Below, piece by piece: positions 37,344 to 46,477 of a stretch of 64,000 nucleotides of DNA. The notes beneath the pieces were generated by a model. The model saw only the letters and a program-made list of their open reading frames with translations. It had not been told where the DNA came from and searched no databases. Source of the DNA: Limosilactobacillus pontis DSM 8475. Lineage in GTDB: Bacteria; Bacillota; Bacilli; Lactobacillales; Lactobacillaceae. Numbering within the stretch: the stretch's first letter is position 1; each line of letters begins with the position of its first letter. The translations under genes were made by a program, and so were the position numbers. The stretch is from positions 137,807 through 201,806 of the forward strand of contig NZ_AZGO01000065.1 in assembly GCF_001435345.1 (NCBI RefSeq), in the 5' to 3' direction.

Positions 37344-37370
37344 GTTAATTTTGGACCACTCAAAATTAAC
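37344..37370. repeat. 10-bp perfect inverted repeat in the hup leader
   Basis: GTTAATTTTG (37344-37353) and CAAAATTAAC (37361-37370) are perfectly complementary with a 7-base spacer, about 50 bases before the hup start. It is either an operator or a 5'-leader hairpin; no T-run follows, so it is not a terminator. Confidence 0.75.
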
Positions 37371-37419
37371 ATTCATTGACGTTATCTCAATAGCGTTGAT
37401 TTGTGGGAGGTGAAATCAA

Positions 37420-37695
37420 ATGGCAAACAAAGCAGAATTAGTAAGTAACGTTGCTGCCGCAACTGGCTTGACTAAGAAGGATGCTACGGCTGCTGTTGAC
37501 GCTGTCTTCAGTTCCATCCAAGCATCTTTGGCTAAGGGTGAAAAGGTTCAACTGATCGGCTTCGGTAACTTCGAAGTACGTCAACGTGCTGCACGTAAGG
37601 GCCGTAACCCACAAACTGGAAAAGAAATCCAAATCCCTGCAAGCAAGGTACCAGCATTCAAGCCTGGTAAAGCTTTGAAGGATGCTGTTAAGTAA
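37420..37695 (+). CDS. hup: DNA-binding protein HU
   Basis: Histone-like nucleoid protein, 91 residues, forming dimers that bend DNA. It begins [21 protein letters not shown] and carries the DNA-binding arm with [22 protein letters not shown] and [28 protein letters not shown] lies before the ATG. Codon use (GTT, GCT, GAA, CAA) marks high expression. It stands alone between der and the TPR gene with its own leader hairpin and terminator. Confidence 0.98.
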   Translation: MANKAELVSNVAAATGLTKKDATAAVDAVFSSIQASLAKGEKVQLIGFGNFEVRQRAARKGRNPQTGKEIQIPASKVPAFKPGKALKDAVK

Positions 37696-37712
37696 TTAAC
37701 AGTCTTATACTA

Positions 37713-37754
37713 AAAACGGGAAGGCTAGCCCAGCTGGTCTTCTCGTTTTATTTT
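37713..37754 (+). terminator. hup terminator
   Basis: AAAACGGGAAG (37713-37723) pairs with CTTCTCGTTTT (37739-37749) over 11 positions with one G-T pair, followed by A/T-rich sequence with T-runs. Confidence 0.85.
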
Positions 37755-37807
37755 TAGCCTAATCTCTGCTATTCTAAAAACAAGTTAACGAAGAGGAGCG
37801 ACCATAA

Positions 37808-39070
37808 TTGACATATTCAGAACAAATGCTTGACCAGTTGGAGAAGGGGGAGCTGACGGCGGCTAAGGGGACCTTCCGCCAGGCCCTGGCTAACGACAGT
37901 GATGACATGCTATTTAGCCTTGCCGAGGAGTTGTACGGGTTGGGCTTTCTCCGTCAGACCCGCCGTGTCTACCTGACCCTGCTCGACCGCTACCCGGATG
38001 AGGATGAGCTGCGGACCAACCTGGCGACGATCGCTATCGATGAGGGGCACAACGACGAGGCCCTCTCTTACCTGGCTCAGGTGCAACCCGACTCCCCGGC
38101 CTACCTGGAGTCCCTGCTGGTGGCGGCGGACCTCTACCAGACTGAGGAGGAGTTTGAAATCACCGAACAGAAGCTAAGGGAGGCCGAACAACTGGCCCCC
38201 GATGAGCCGGCTGTCCAGTTTGCCCTGGCCGAATTTTACTTCCTGGTCAGCCGCTTTGACGACGCGATCGACTACTATTTCCGCCTGATCAAGAACGGCT
38301 ACACCGACTTTGCCAAGGTCGACATCGCCGGTCGGCTGGGGATGTGTTATGCCCAAAGCGGACAGTTCAAGCAGGCCCTGGGCTACCTTAAGCAGGTCAA
38401 GCCGGCCTACCGGACTAGCGATATCCGCTTCCAGACCGGGTTGACCCAGCTCCACCTCGGCCAATTGGATGACGCAATCAAGACGCTCACGGACTTGATT
38501 GGCGATGATGACCAGTACGCCTCCGCCTACCCGGCCCTGGCCCAGGCTTATAGTAGGCAACGCAACTACCCCCAGGCACTACGGGCGATCCAGGAGGGGC
38601 TGGCAGTCGATCAGTACAACGAGCAGCTCTATGCCCAGGCGGCCGAGATCGTCAGCCACCTCGGTAACCACCAGCTGATGGCGAAGTACCTCAACCGGGC
38701 CCACGAGCTGGATCCGGATAACCTGACCATTATCCTCCAGTACAGTAACTTCCTCCTCCACCAGCATGACGATGCTGCCAACATCAAGCTCCTTACGCCA
38801 CTGATCAAGAACGACGAGGTTGATCCCCAGGTCTACTGGAACCTGGCCCGTTCCTACCAGCGGATTGAACAGTTGGACCTGGCCAGCAAGTACTTCCGGG
38901 CGGCGGCACCGAGCTACCAGGATGATCCAACCTTCCTGAAGGAGAAAATCGACTTCGATCGGGAGGTGGGTGATACCGGTGACCTCGTGAGTGAACTTCA
39001 TCGTTACCTAACCCTGGTGCCAACTGACGCGGCGATGCAGGACCTCCTGGACGAGTACGAGGAATATTAA
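37808..39070 (+). CDS. tetratricopeptide repeat protein
   Basis: 420-residue all-helical protein made of about ten TPR-like units through its length, for example LAEELYGLGFLRQTRRVYLTLLDRYPD, LGMCYAQSGQFKQALGYLKQ and NLARSYQRIEQLDLASKYFR. It has the size of Bacillus YpiA and is the usual gene after hup in lactobacilli. TPR proteins act as scaffolds; the partner is unknown. The start is TTG 37808, with GAAGAGGAG ten bases upstream. Confidence 0.9.
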   Translation: MTYSEQMLDQLEKGELTAAKGTFRQALANDSDDMLFSLAEELYGLGFLRQTRRVYLTLLDRYPDEDELRTNLATIAIDEGHNDEALSYLAQVQPDSPAYLESLLVAADLYQTEEEFEITEQKLREAEQLAPDEPAVQFALAEFYFLVSRFDDAIDYYFRLIKNGYTDFAKVDIAGRLGMCYAQSGQFKQALGYLKQVKPAYRTSDIRFQTGLTQLHLGQLDDAIKTLTDLIGDDDQYASAYPALAQAYSRQRNYPQALRAIQEGLAVDQYNEQLYAQAAEIVSHLGNHQLMAKYLNRAHELDPDNLTIILQYSNFLLHQHDDAANIKLLTPLIKNDEVDPQVYWNLARSYQRIEQLDLASKYFRAAAPSYQDDPTFLKEKIDFDREVGDTGDLVSELHRYLTLVPTDAAMQDLLDEYEEY

Positions 39071-39079
39071 GACCAAATT

Positions 39080-39117
39080 AAAAGCATCGACAGTCAATGA
39101 ATTGCCGATGCTTTTTT
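39080..39117. terminator. bidirectional terminator TPR gene / Xer-like gene
   Basis: AAAAGCATCG (39080-39089) and CGATGCTTTT (39106-39115) form a perfect stem between converging genes; the 3' arm overlaps the end of the Xer-like gene. Confidence 0.88.
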
Positions 39118-39943
39118 AGTTAAGCTTGAGGAGGAGGTGCTGGTAGTAGAGGAGGGAGGCCGGATCGAGCTTTAGGCGGTCCATTAGCTCCCCGTCACTC
39201 AGGTCACGGTGGGCAGCCAGTTGGGTGAGGATGTAACCCTGGTGGAGGTACTTGGGCGCGAGGTGAAAGCCCAGGTAGTCCTGGTCAGCGCGCAGGTACT
39301 TGTGGAGGCCGGCGTTGGTCAGCTGGGGTGCGTCCGGCTGGTAGCGCTGCTTGAGAAAGAGGTCGCCGGAATTCTGCAGGGCCTGACGGGGGGCGATGAA
39401 GTCCCGGTACCGCCGGAGAAATTCCCGCTCAATCGGGTCAGTGATCATGACCTGGTCGAACACCCGGTAGAAGCCGGGCTGGAGAAATTCGCCGACCGTG
39501 AAACCGTGCTTGACCAGCAGGAGGGTCAGCCGGGTGTAGTAGTGGACGTGGTCGTCCTGAAGGATCGCATCTAGTTTTGCCAGCCACTTGGTCGAAATCC
39601 GCTGGCCAGGGTCAACCGCCTGGCCGTGCAGGGTCAACGTCGGGTAGGTGGTGATCAACTGGTGGGTGAAGAGGTAGCGAAAGTAGCGGTTGAGCTGGGA
39701 GAGGATCTTGTTGTAGGTCCCCATGGTGATGCCCTGCTGGGTACGCAGGGTGTTGAAGTAGGCGCGGACGTCGCTCTCGGTGAGGTTGGCCAGCCGTGGA
39801 TCACGGGCGAAGGCGGGGCGGTTGGCCAGCAGGTAGTTGAAGAAGTTGGTCAGGGTACTGTTGTAGGTGTGAACGGTCAGCGGGGCCAGTTTCTTCTGGT
39901 TACGGAGGAACTCCTGGAATTGTTTTTGGTAGGGATAGTTCAT
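39116..39943 (-). CDS. divergent Xer/phage-integrase-like protein
   Basis: 275-residue protein whose first ~95 residues match the SAM-like core-binding domain of tyrosine recombinases (FLRNQKKLAPLTVHTYNSTLTNFFNYLL ... YNKILSQLNRYFRYLF). The remainder has the length of a catalytic domain but I cannot find the conserved arginine of the first motif or an HxxR motif. A tyrosine pair (LLYYQHL) near the end is the only possible catalytic remnant. It is probably not an active recombinase. It is read divergently from cca from a short shared promoter region, with GGAAGGAG before the ATG. No attachment site or phage genes lie nearby. Function unknown. Confidence 0.75.
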   Translation of the reverse strand: MNYPYQKQFQEFLRNQKKLAPLTVHTYNSTLTNFFNYLLANRPAFARDPRLANLTESDVRAYFNTLRTQQGITMGTYNKILSQLNRYFRYLFTHQLITTYPTLTLHGQAVDPGQRISTKWLAKLDAILQDDHVHYYTRLTLLLVKHGFTVGEFLQPGFYRVFDQVMITDPIEREFLRRYRDFIAPRQALQNSGDLFLKQRYQPDAPQLTNAGLHKYLRADQDYLGFHLAPKYLHQGYILTQLAAHRDLSDGELMDRLKLDPASLLYYQHLLLKLN

Positions 39944-39984
39944 TTGTCAATGCACTCCTTCCTTGACAGTTGTAATTTACTTTA

Positions 39985-40033
39985 ACTATACCACCAAAAC
40001 CACATTTCACAACGAAAAACGATTTGTTATAAT
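39985..40033. promoter_or_regulatory. divergent promoters for cca and the Xer-like gene
   Basis: Plus strand: TTTCAC (40005-40010), 17 bases, TATAAT (40028-40033) toward cca. Minus strand: TTGTGA (plus 40007-40012), 16 bases, TATAGT (plus 39985-39990) toward the Xer-like gene. The two -35 boxes overlap, so the promoters may compete. Confidence 0.55.
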
Positions 40034-40064
40034 CAATAACAGACGAACAGAAGGACTTGATAAA

Positions 40065-41279
40065 ATGAAAATTGACAAGCTGCCGGCAATCTTTGCGCCG
40101 GCCCGCCCCGTCCTGCAAAAGATTGAGCAGGCGGGCTTTGAAGCCTACTTTGTCGGGGGGTGCGTCCGCGACACCATCCTGGGCGACCCGATTCACGACA
40201 TCGACATCGCGACCAGCGCCTATCCCAGTGAGATAAAGGCGATCTTCAAGCGGACCGTCGATACCGGGATTGAACACGGCACGGTAATGATCTTAGACCA
40301 CGGTACCGGTTACGAGACGACGACCTTCCGGACCGAGTCGGGCTACCAGGATTACCGGCGTCCTGATTCGGTGACCTTTGTCCGCTCCCTGGCCGAGGAC
40401 CTCAAGCGCCGTGACTTTACGATCAACGCCCTGGCCCTGCGTGAGAATGGGGAGGTGATCGACCTCTTCGATGGCCTGGCCGACCTGGCCCGCCACCTGA
40501 TCCGGGCGGTCGGTGACCCCAACGAGCGCTTCCACGAGGATGCCCTACGGATGATGCGGGCGGTCCGCTTCGCCAGTAAGCTGGACTTCGTGATCGACCA
40601 GCCAACCCTGGCCGGGATCCGGGAGAATGCTCCCCTCCTGAGTAAGATCGCGGTGGAACGGATCCAGGTAGAATTTGAGAAGCTGTTGCTGGGCCAGCGG
40701 CCGGTCAGCGGGCTGAAGGACTTCATTGATACCGGCCTATACCGTTACTGCCCCGGTCTGGTCGACCAAGAGGCAGCCCTGAGCCAGCTTTTGGTTTTGA
40801 ACAACTGGCAGCTGGAAAATACCCAGCAGGCATGGGCAATGCTCTGCTTCCAGCTGGGCTTATCGAATAAGCAGGTGGCTGGCTTTCTCAAGCGCTGGAA
40901 GACTTCCAATGACCTAATTCGGCAAGTCAAACGGATTATCCCACTGGTGGCCGGACTACGGGACAAATCCCTGGATGCCATGGCGATGTTTGCCGGTGGT
41001 TGGGACGCCCTCCACGATGCCAACCAGGTGGCTAAACTTTACGGCTGGGCCGAGGAGGATCCAGTGCTTGAGAAGCGCTACCAGACCCTACCGATTAAGA
41101 GCAGCAATGAATTGACCGTCGATGGGCGGAGCTTGATGGCCGACGGGGGGATTAAGCCCGGTCCCCAGCTGGGCCGGATCTTAAACGACCTGACGACGGC
41201 CGTGGTCGAAGGGCGACTGGCTAACAACCGTGACACCCTCCTGACGGCGGCCCGGACACTTGCAGAAGAAAAGGGGTAA
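40065..41279 (+). CDS. cca: CCA-adding tRNA nucleotidyltransferase
   Basis: Class II nucleotidyltransferase that adds or repairs the CCA end of tRNA. 404 residues. Catalytic block VGGCVRDTILGDPIHDIDIATSA (DxD near residue 46), then RRDFTINALAL and EDALRMMRAVRFASKL, and a helical body and tail typical of Firmicutes enzymes. ATG 40065 has AAGGAC upstream; the ORF extension to 39963 crosses the promoter and is rejected. The ABC-F gene starts three bases after its stop. Confidence 0.97.
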   Translation: MKIDKLPAIFAPARPVLQKIEQAGFEAYFVGGCVRDTILGDPIHDIDIATSAYPSEIKAIFKRTVDTGIEHGTVMILDHGTGYETTTFRTESGYQDYRRPDSVTFVRSLAEDLKRRDFTINALALRENGEVIDLFDGLADLARHLIRAVGDPNERFHEDALRMMRAVRFASKLDFVIDQPTLAGIRENAPLLSKIAVERIQVEFEKLLLGQRPVSGLKDFIDTGLYRYCPGLVDQEAALSQLLVLNNWQLENTQQAWAMLCFQLGLSNKQVAGFLKRWKTSNDLIRQVKRIIPLVAGLRDKSLDAMAMFAGGWDALHDANQVAKLYGWAEEDPVLEKRYQTLPIKSSNELTVDGRSLMADGGIKPGPQLGRILNDLTTAVVEGRLANNRDTLLTAARTLAEEKG

Positions 41280-41282
41280 AGA

Positions 41283-43184
41283 ATGCAAACAATGCGCGCA
41301 GAGGGTCTGACCAGTACCTATGGCGAGAAGACCCTCTTTAAGGATATTGACTTTATCATCAACGAAAATGACCGGATCGGGCTGATCGGGGTCAACGGCA
41401 GTGGGAAGACCAGCCTGCTCAACGTCATCAGCGGGGCGGTTAGTCCGGAAACGGGGACGATCACCAAGCCCAACGACTACACGATCGGATACCTGAAGCA
41501 GCAGCCGGAACTAGATGCGGACAAGACGATCATGGAGGCCATCTTTGAGGGGCAGCAGCCGGTCTTCAAGACGATCCGGGCCTACGAGGGTGCCCTCCAG
41601 AAGTTCAGTGACCAGCCCACGGATCCCCAGGCCATCGACCGTTATACCAAGATGCAGGCCAAGATGGACCAGGAGGACGCCTGGGAGGCCGATAGTCAGG
41701 TCAAGACGATCCTGACCCAGCTGAAGATCACTGACACCAGCCAGCGGATTGGTGACCTGTCCGGGGGCCAGCAGAAGCGGGTTGGCCTGGCCCAGGTCCT
41801 GATTGAACAGCCGGACCTCCTCCTGTTGGACGAGCCGACCAACCACCTCGACTTAGACTCAGTCATCTGGCTTCAGGACTTCCTGCGCAGCTACAAGGGT
41901 GCCGTCCTGGTTGTCACCCACGACCGTTACTTCCTTGACCAAGTCACTAACCACATCTGGGAGCTCTCATTCGGCAACCTCTACCATTACGAGGGGAACT
42001 ACCAGGACTTCGTGGCCAAGAAGGCAGAACGGGTCGAACTGGCCCAGGAGACCGAGAAGAAGAACCAGCAGCTCTACAAGAAGGAGCTGGCCTGGATGCG
42101 AACGGGAGCCAAGGCCCGCAGTACCAAGCAGAAGGGGCGGATCAACCGTTTCCACGAGTTAGCGGGCAAGGTTGGAAACCTCCAGACCGACCAGGACATC
42201 GCCATCAACCTGGGCTCCCAACGGCTGGGTAAGGATGTGATTAAGTTCAAGGATGCCAACTTGACGCTCGGGGACCACCGGATCTTAAACGACTTTAACT
42301 GGCTGGTCCAGGCCGGTGAACGGATCGGCATCACCGGTGAGAACGGGGCCGGCAAGACCAGCCTGCTCAACGTGATCGCCCAGCGGGTCCCCCTGGATAG
42401 CGGGGTGTTGAAGATTGGGGAGACCGTTAAGCTCGGCTACTACACCCAGCAGACCGAGGGGGTCGACGACAGCAAGCGGATGATTTCGTTTCTGAGTGAG
42501 ATTGCCGAGAACGTCACCGATAAGGATGGCCACAAGCTCAGTGTCACCCAGCTCCTGGAGCGCTTCCTCTTCCCCCGTTTCATGCACGGGACCCTGATCC
42601 GGAAGCTCTCCGGGGGTGAGAAGCGCCGGCTCTACCTGCTGAAGATCCTGATGCAGCAGCCCAACGTCCTCCTCTTGGACGAACCGACCAACGACCTGGA
42701 TATTGGGACACTGACGGTCTTAGAAGACTACCTGGATAGCTTTGCCGGGACGGTCATCACCGTCTCCCACGACCGCTACTTCCTGGACAAGGTGGCCGAC
42801 GACCTGCTGATCTTCCAGGGTAACGGCCAGATTCAGCGCTACACCGGCCGCTTTACGGACTACCTCAAGGAGGAGCAAGCGGTCAAGGAGAGCCAGCAGG
42901 CAGCCAAGGCAACGACCAAGAAGAGCCAGCCACCGAAGAAGGTTGCATCGGCGCCCAAGAAGAAAACTAAACTCACCTACGCGGAGCAGCTGGAGTGGGA
43001 CCACATCGACGACGACCTCGATGCCCTCGATCAGCAGCACCAGGACCTGGAGAAGCAGATGGCCGCGGCGGCCAGCGACTACACCAAGCTGGCCGACCTG
43101 CAGAAACAGTTGAACGCGGTCCAGAAGCAGATCGATGAAAAGACGGCCCGGTGGGAGTACCTAAGCAACTTTGTCGATGAATAA
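41283..43184 (+). CDS. ABC-F family ATPase, YfmR/Uup type
   Basis: Soluble ribosome-associated ATPase with two ABC domains, 633 residues. First domain: GVNGSGKTSLLN, LSGGQQKR, LLLLDEPTNHLD. Second: GENGAGKTSLLN, LSGGEKRR, LLLLDEPTNDLD. A linker with KKNQQLYKKELAWMRTGAKAR lies between. The Lys-rich stretch and C-terminal coiled coil (about 570-633) are typical of the Uup/YfmR group. YfmR has been reported to relieve stalled ribosomes alongside EF-P. It has no membrane segments, so it is not a transporter. Cotranscribed with cca. Confidence 0.94.
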   Translation: MQTMRAEGLTSTYGEKTLFKDIDFIINENDRIGLIGVNGSGKTSLLNVISGAVSPETGTITKPNDYTIGYLKQQPELDADKTIMEAIFEGQQPVFKTIRAYEGALQKFSDQPTDPQAIDRYTKMQAKMDQEDAWEADSQVKTILTQLKITDTSQRIGDLSGGQQKRVGLAQVLIEQPDLLLLDEPTNHLDLDSVIWLQDFLRSYKGAVLVVTHDRYFLDQVTNHIWELSFGNLYHYEGNYQDFVAKKAERVELAQETEKKNQQLYKKELAWMRTGAKARSTKQKGRINRFHELAGKVGNLQTDQDIAINLGSQRLGKDVIKFKDANLTLGDHRILNDFNWLVQAGERIGITGENGAGKTSLLNVIAQRVPLDSGVLKIGETVKLGYYTQQTEGVDDSKRMISFLSEIAENVTDKDGHKLSVTQLLERFLFPRFMHGTLIRKLSGGEKRRLYLLKILMQQPNVLLLDEPTNDLDIGTLTVLEDYLDSFAGTVITVSHDRYFLDKVADDLLIFQGNGQIQRYTGRFTDYLKEEQAVKESQQAAKATTKKSQPPKKVASAPKKKTKLTYAEQLEWDHIDDDLDALDQQHQDLEKQMAAAASDYTKLADLQKQLNAVQKQIDEKTARWEYLSNFVDE

Positions 43185-43188
43185 AATT

Positions 43189-43222
43189 AAAATGGGGTGC
43201 TAAAAATGGCCACCCCATTTTT
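43189..43222 (+). terminator. terminator after the ABC-F gene
   Basis: AAAATGGGGTG (43189-43199) pairs perfectly with CACCCCATTTT (43211-43221), ending in T residues. Confidence 0.92.
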
Positions 43223-43272
43223 GTGATATGTGATATATTATTAGCAACCATGACAAGGAGTGCGAGAACAAG

Positions 43273-44235
43273 ATGACAGAAAACATCAACGAACAGCAGT
43301 ACCTCGACCTGGCCCGTTACGTCCTGGAACACGGCCACGAGAAGTCGGATCGGACCGGGACGGGGACGCGGTCGGTCTTCGGCTACCAGATGCGCTTTGA
43401 CCTCAGCCAGGGTTTCCCCATCCTAACCACCAAGAAGGTGCCCTTTGGCCTGATCAAGAGTGAATTGCTCTGGTTTTTGCGGGGGGACACCAATATCCGT
43501 TTCCTCCTCCAGCACCACAACCACATCTGGGACGAATGGGCCTTCAAAAAGTGGGTCACCAGCCCAGAATATCACGGCCCGGACATGACCGACTTCGGTC
43601 ACCGCTGGCTGACGGACCCGGCATTCAAGAAGCAGTACCTGGCCGAGAAGCAGGCCTTCTGTCAGCGAATTCTTGATGACGATGACTTTGCCAAGAGGTA
43701 CGGTGACCTGGGCCTGGTCTACGGAAGCCAGTGGCGGCACTGGAAGACGAGCCAGGGGAAGACGATTGACCAGCTGGCCAACGTGATCCACCAGATCAAG
43801 ACCACCCCTGATTCCCGGCGGATGATTGTCTCCGCCTGGAACCCCGAGGACGTGCCGTCGATGGCTCTGCCACCATGTCACACCATGTTTCAGTTCTACG
43901 TCAACGACGGCAAGCTGAGCTGCCAGCTCTACCAGCGCAGTGCTGACATCTTCCTCGGGGTGCCATTTAACATCGCCAGCTATGCCCTGCTAACCTCGAT
44001 GATTGCCCACCAGTGCGGATTGGAGCCCGGGGACTTTGTGCACACCCTCGGGGATGCGCACATCTACCTTAACCACCTTGCGCAGGTTAAGGAACAGCTC
44101 ACCCGGACACCCCACGCAGCGCCCCAGCTGATTTTGCCGGACGCCCCGAAGCCGATTGACCAGTATCAGATGACTGACATTCAATTGGAAGGCTACACCC
44201 ACGAGCCGGCAATCAAGGCGCCGGTGGCAGTCTGA
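43273..44235 (+). CDS. thyA: thymidylate synthase
   Basis: Folate-dependent ThyA making dTMP from dUMP. 320 residues. The active cysteine is in [11 protein letters not shown]. Other family blocks are [39 protein letters not shown] and [12 protein letters not shown]. The length reflects the ~50-residue insertion (about 85-140) also present in the L. casei enzyme and absent from E. coli. An AAGGAG site lies 13 bases upstream of the ATG. Its stop lies within the ribosome site of dihydrofolate reductase, which regenerates its cofactor. Confidence 0.98.
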   Translation: MTENINEQQYLDLARYVLEHGHEKSDRTGTGTRSVFGYQMRFDLSQGFPILTTKKVPFGLIKSELLWFLRGDTNIRFLLQHHNHIWDEWAFKKWVTSPEYHGPDMTDFGHRWLTDPAFKKQYLAEKQAFCQRILDDDDFAKRYGDLGLVYGSQWRHWKTSQGKTIDQLANVIHQIKTTPDSRRMIVSAWNPEDVPSMALPPCHTMFQFYVNDGKLSCQLYQRSADIFLGVPFNIASYALLTSMIAHQCGLEPGDFVHTLGDAHIYLNHLAQVKEQLTRTPHAAPQLILPDAPKPIDQYQMTDIQLEGYTHEPAIKAPVAV

Positions 44236-44245
44236 GGTGACGGCG

Positions 44246-44740
44246 ATGACAGCGATTAGTTTTGTGTGGGCTGAGGACCTGGATGGTTGGATTGGCAAGG
44301 ACAACACCCTGCCTTGGCACGTGCCGGCCGATATGCGCCACTTCAAACAAGTCACGATGGGTCAACCAGTCATTATGGGGCGCCGGACCTATGAGTCGAT
44401 CGGCCGGCCCCTGCCACACCGGGAAAACATCGTCCTGACCCACCGAGACCTTATGATTCCCGGGGTGACGGTGGTCCATGATAAGGCCGCACTCATGGGG
44501 CTGCTGGACCGGCTGCCGGACGGTGAAAATGCCTGCGTGATCGGCGGGGCCGGGGTGTTTGACGCCCTGCTGCCGTGGGCGACGACCCTTGAGAGGACGG
44601 TTATCAACGGCCACTACCATGGTGACACAAAAATGCCACCGGTCGATTATTCCCGGTGGCATTTACTTGATCGGCAGACCGTCGATGGTGACGGTGCCGC
44701 GCCAGTCTGCTGGTTTGAGCAGTGGCAATTAAACGAATAA
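44246..44740 (+). CDS. dihydrofolate reductase
   Basis: Reduces dihydrofolate to tetrahydrofolate with NADPH, completing the thymidylate cycle with ThyA. About 164 residues with FVWAEDLDGWIGKDNTLPWHVPADMRHF, VIMGRRTYESIGRPLPHR and IGGAGVFDALLP. The ATG at 44246 has GAGGTG six bases upstream; a GTG at 44237 lies inside that site. Its 3' end overlaps the convergent hemolysin-III gene by 12 bases, leaving no room for a terminator between them. Confidence 0.97.
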   Translation: MTAISFVWAEDLDGWIGKDNTLPWHVPADMRHFKQVTMGQPVIMGRRTYESIGRPLPHRENIVLTHRDLMIPGVTVVHDKAALMGLLDRLPDGENACVIGGAGVFDALLPWATTLERTVINGHYHGDTKMPPVDYSRWHLLDRQTVDGDGAAPVCWFEQWQLNE

Positions 44741-45385
44741 TAGGATGGAGAAGTACATGAAGGCCGTCCCAACCAGGACGAAGAAGTGCCAGATGAGGTG
44801 GGTGTAATGACTTGGCCGGCTATAGAGCAGGGCACCCAGGGTGAAGGTGATTCCCCCGGCCAGCAACAAGCCAAAGCCCACCGGCCCCAGAGCGCGCCAG
44901 AGAGGGATGAAGGCGAAGACGCATAGCCAGCCCATCAGGACGTAGATCAGGGTCGAGTAGTTACTCTTATGCTTGAGCCAGATGCTCTTGTATACGACCC
45001 CAAGGACCGCCAGTGCCCAGATGATTCCGAAGAAGGTCCATCCCGCCCAGCCGCGGATGGCGACCAGGCAGTAGGGGGTATAGGTGCCGGCGATCAACAC
45101 GAAGATCATGGCGTGATCAAAGATCCGGAAGAGCCGGCGGGCCCGGGTGAAGTAGAGGGCGTGAAACAGGGTTGACGACAGGTAGAAGAGGACTAGGATG
45201 CTGCCGTAGACGGTGAAGGTGACAATCCGCATCGGGTCACCGGTGGAAGCAGCCCGGATGATTAAAAAGACCAGTCCGGCGATCGCCAGTCCGGCCCCGA
45301 TCCCGTGGGTCACCGCGTTGGCAATTTCGATTAATAGTTCCTGACGATTCTGCACCCGGTTGGGATTGTTCGATGTTCTGATCAT
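44729..45385 (-). CDS. hemolysin III family membrane protein (PAQR/YqfA)
   Basis: 218-residue protein with seven predicted membrane segments and the family motifs EIANAVTHGIGAGLA near the start, SSTLFHALYF, IFDHAMIFVLIAGTYTPYC in the middle and YTHLIWHFFVLVGTAFMYF at the end. The conserved Ser, Asp and His residues form the presumed metal site. Bacterial members affect membrane homeostasis; the haemolysin name is historical. AAAGGGG lies before the ATG at 45385. Confidence 0.93.
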   Translation of the reverse strand: MIRTSNNPNRVQNRQELLIEIANAVTHGIGAGLAIAGLVFLIIRAASTGDPMRIVTFTVYGSILVLFYLSSTLFHALYFTRARRLFRIFDHAMIFVLIAGTYTPYCLVAIRGWAGWTFFGIIWALAVLGVVYKSIWLKHKSNYSTLIYVLMGWLCVFAFIPLWRALGPVGFGLLLAGGITFTLGALLYSRPSHYTHLIWHFFVLVGTAFMYFSILLFV

Positions 45386-45492
45386 GATAATTACCCCTTT
45401 CTGGTTGATCAGCGATGAATTCTTGATTGAGATTTGCTATACTAAAGGCTGAATGTTAACGAATTTAATCATTCAACATTCAATAAAATGTG

Positions 45493-45498
45493 TATAAT
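45493..45498 (+). promoter_or_regulatory. -10 box of degV
   Basis: TATAAT preceded by TG (TGTATAAT) about 80 bases before the degV start. The best -35 candidate is weak (ATTCAA, 45471-45476). Confidence 0.5.
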
Positions 45499-45578
45499 AG
45501 TTTTGTAAATTCTATAGCTGGTTTTGACAACTAGGTTAATTATAACACAGATATACACACAGGGAGAGTAGATTTTCC

Positions 45579-46421
45579 ATGGCAAAGGTTAAAATAGTTT
45601 GTGATTCTTCCGCCGGCCTGACCGAGGAAGAGATTAAAAAATACGATATTACAATTGTTCCATTGACCGTGATGATCGACGGGACGGTCTACACCGAACG
45701 GGAGACGATCACCAACGAGCAGTTTCCCGAGATGATGAAGAATGCCAAGTCCCTGCCCAAGACGTCCCAGCCGCCAATTGGCAAGTTTGTCGACGTCTTC
45801 GACAAGCTTGGCGAGGACGGCAGTGAGGTCCTCTGCGTAACGATGATGGCCTCCATCTCCGGGACCGTTCACGCGGCCCAGCAGGCGGCTGAGCTCACCA
45901 AGGCCAAGGTGACGGTTTACGACTCGCAGACAACTGACCAGGAGATGGCCTTCCAGATCGTGGAGGCCGCCCAGGTCCTGGAAAACGGTGGTAGTGTTGA
46001 TGACGCCATCGCCAAGATGAAGGAGGTCCTGGATAAGAGCAAGCTCTACCTGGCAATTGATAACCTCCACAACCTGGTGGCGGGTGGCCGGATCAGCAAG
46101 TTTGCCGGCGCCCTGTCCAGCCTCTTGAACATCAAGGTGATGCTCCAGGTTTCCGGTGGGCAGATCCACATCCTGATGAAGGGACGGGGAACCAAGGCCA
46201 TTCACAAGGAATGGGACAAGCTCCTGGGTGAGATGGCAGCCGGCCCCAAGGTTAAGGCGATTGGGATCTCTCACGTCCAGGCCGATAAGGAGGTTGCCCG
46301 GCTCAAGGAGGCCCTGGGTAAGCTCTATCCAAACATCAAGGTAGTCGTTCGTGAGACGGTGCCAATTATCGCAACGCACACCGGGATGGGTGCCTGCTGT
46401 CTCCTGTACTACACTGAATAA
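45579..46421 (+). CDS. DegV family fatty-acid-binding protein
   Basis: 280-residue DegV protein. The family binds a fatty acid between two alpha/beta domains and includes FakB, which presents fatty acids to the kinase FakA. The features seen are VCDSSAGLTEEEIKKYDITIVPL at the start, KTSQPPIGKFVDVF, the SGTVHAAQQAA loop, and DNLHNLVAGGRISK. It has GGGAGAG upstream and its own terminator. The specific ligand is not evident. Confidence 0.95.
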   Translation: MAKVKIVCDSSAGLTEEEIKKYDITIVPLTVMIDGTVYTERETITNEQFPEMMKNAKSLPKTSQPPIGKFVDVFDKLGEDGSEVLCVTMMASISGTVHAAQQAAELTKAKVTVYDSQTTDQEMAFQIVEAAQVLENGGSVDDAIAKMKEVLDKSKLYLAIDNLHNLVAGGRISKFAGALSSLLNIKVMLQVSGGQIHILMKGRGTKAIHKEWDKLLGEMAAGPKVKAIGISHVQADKEVARLKEALGKLYPNIKVVVRETVPIIATHTGMGACCLLYYTE

Positions 46422-46429
46422 GAAACACG

Positions 46430-46453
46430 GCGGTCAGATAGCGGCCGCTTTTA
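46430..46453 (+). terminator. degV terminator
   Basis: GCGGTC (46430-46435) pairs with GGCCGC (46443-46448) with a 7-base loop, followed by TTTTATTT. Confidence 0.65.
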
Positions 46454-46477
46454 TTTATCCAAAAAGGGGTGTTGTCT

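Noticed and set aside
41283-43184. ABC-F gene as an antibiotic-resistance determinant
   Set aside because: The C-terminal coiled coil and overall length match the housekeeping Uup/YfmR group, and it is cotranscribed with cca rather than in a mobile context.
45524-45546. TTGACA with TATAAC as a second degV promoter
   Set aside because: The boxes are 11 bases apart, and the better TGTATAAT at 45491 lies upstream.
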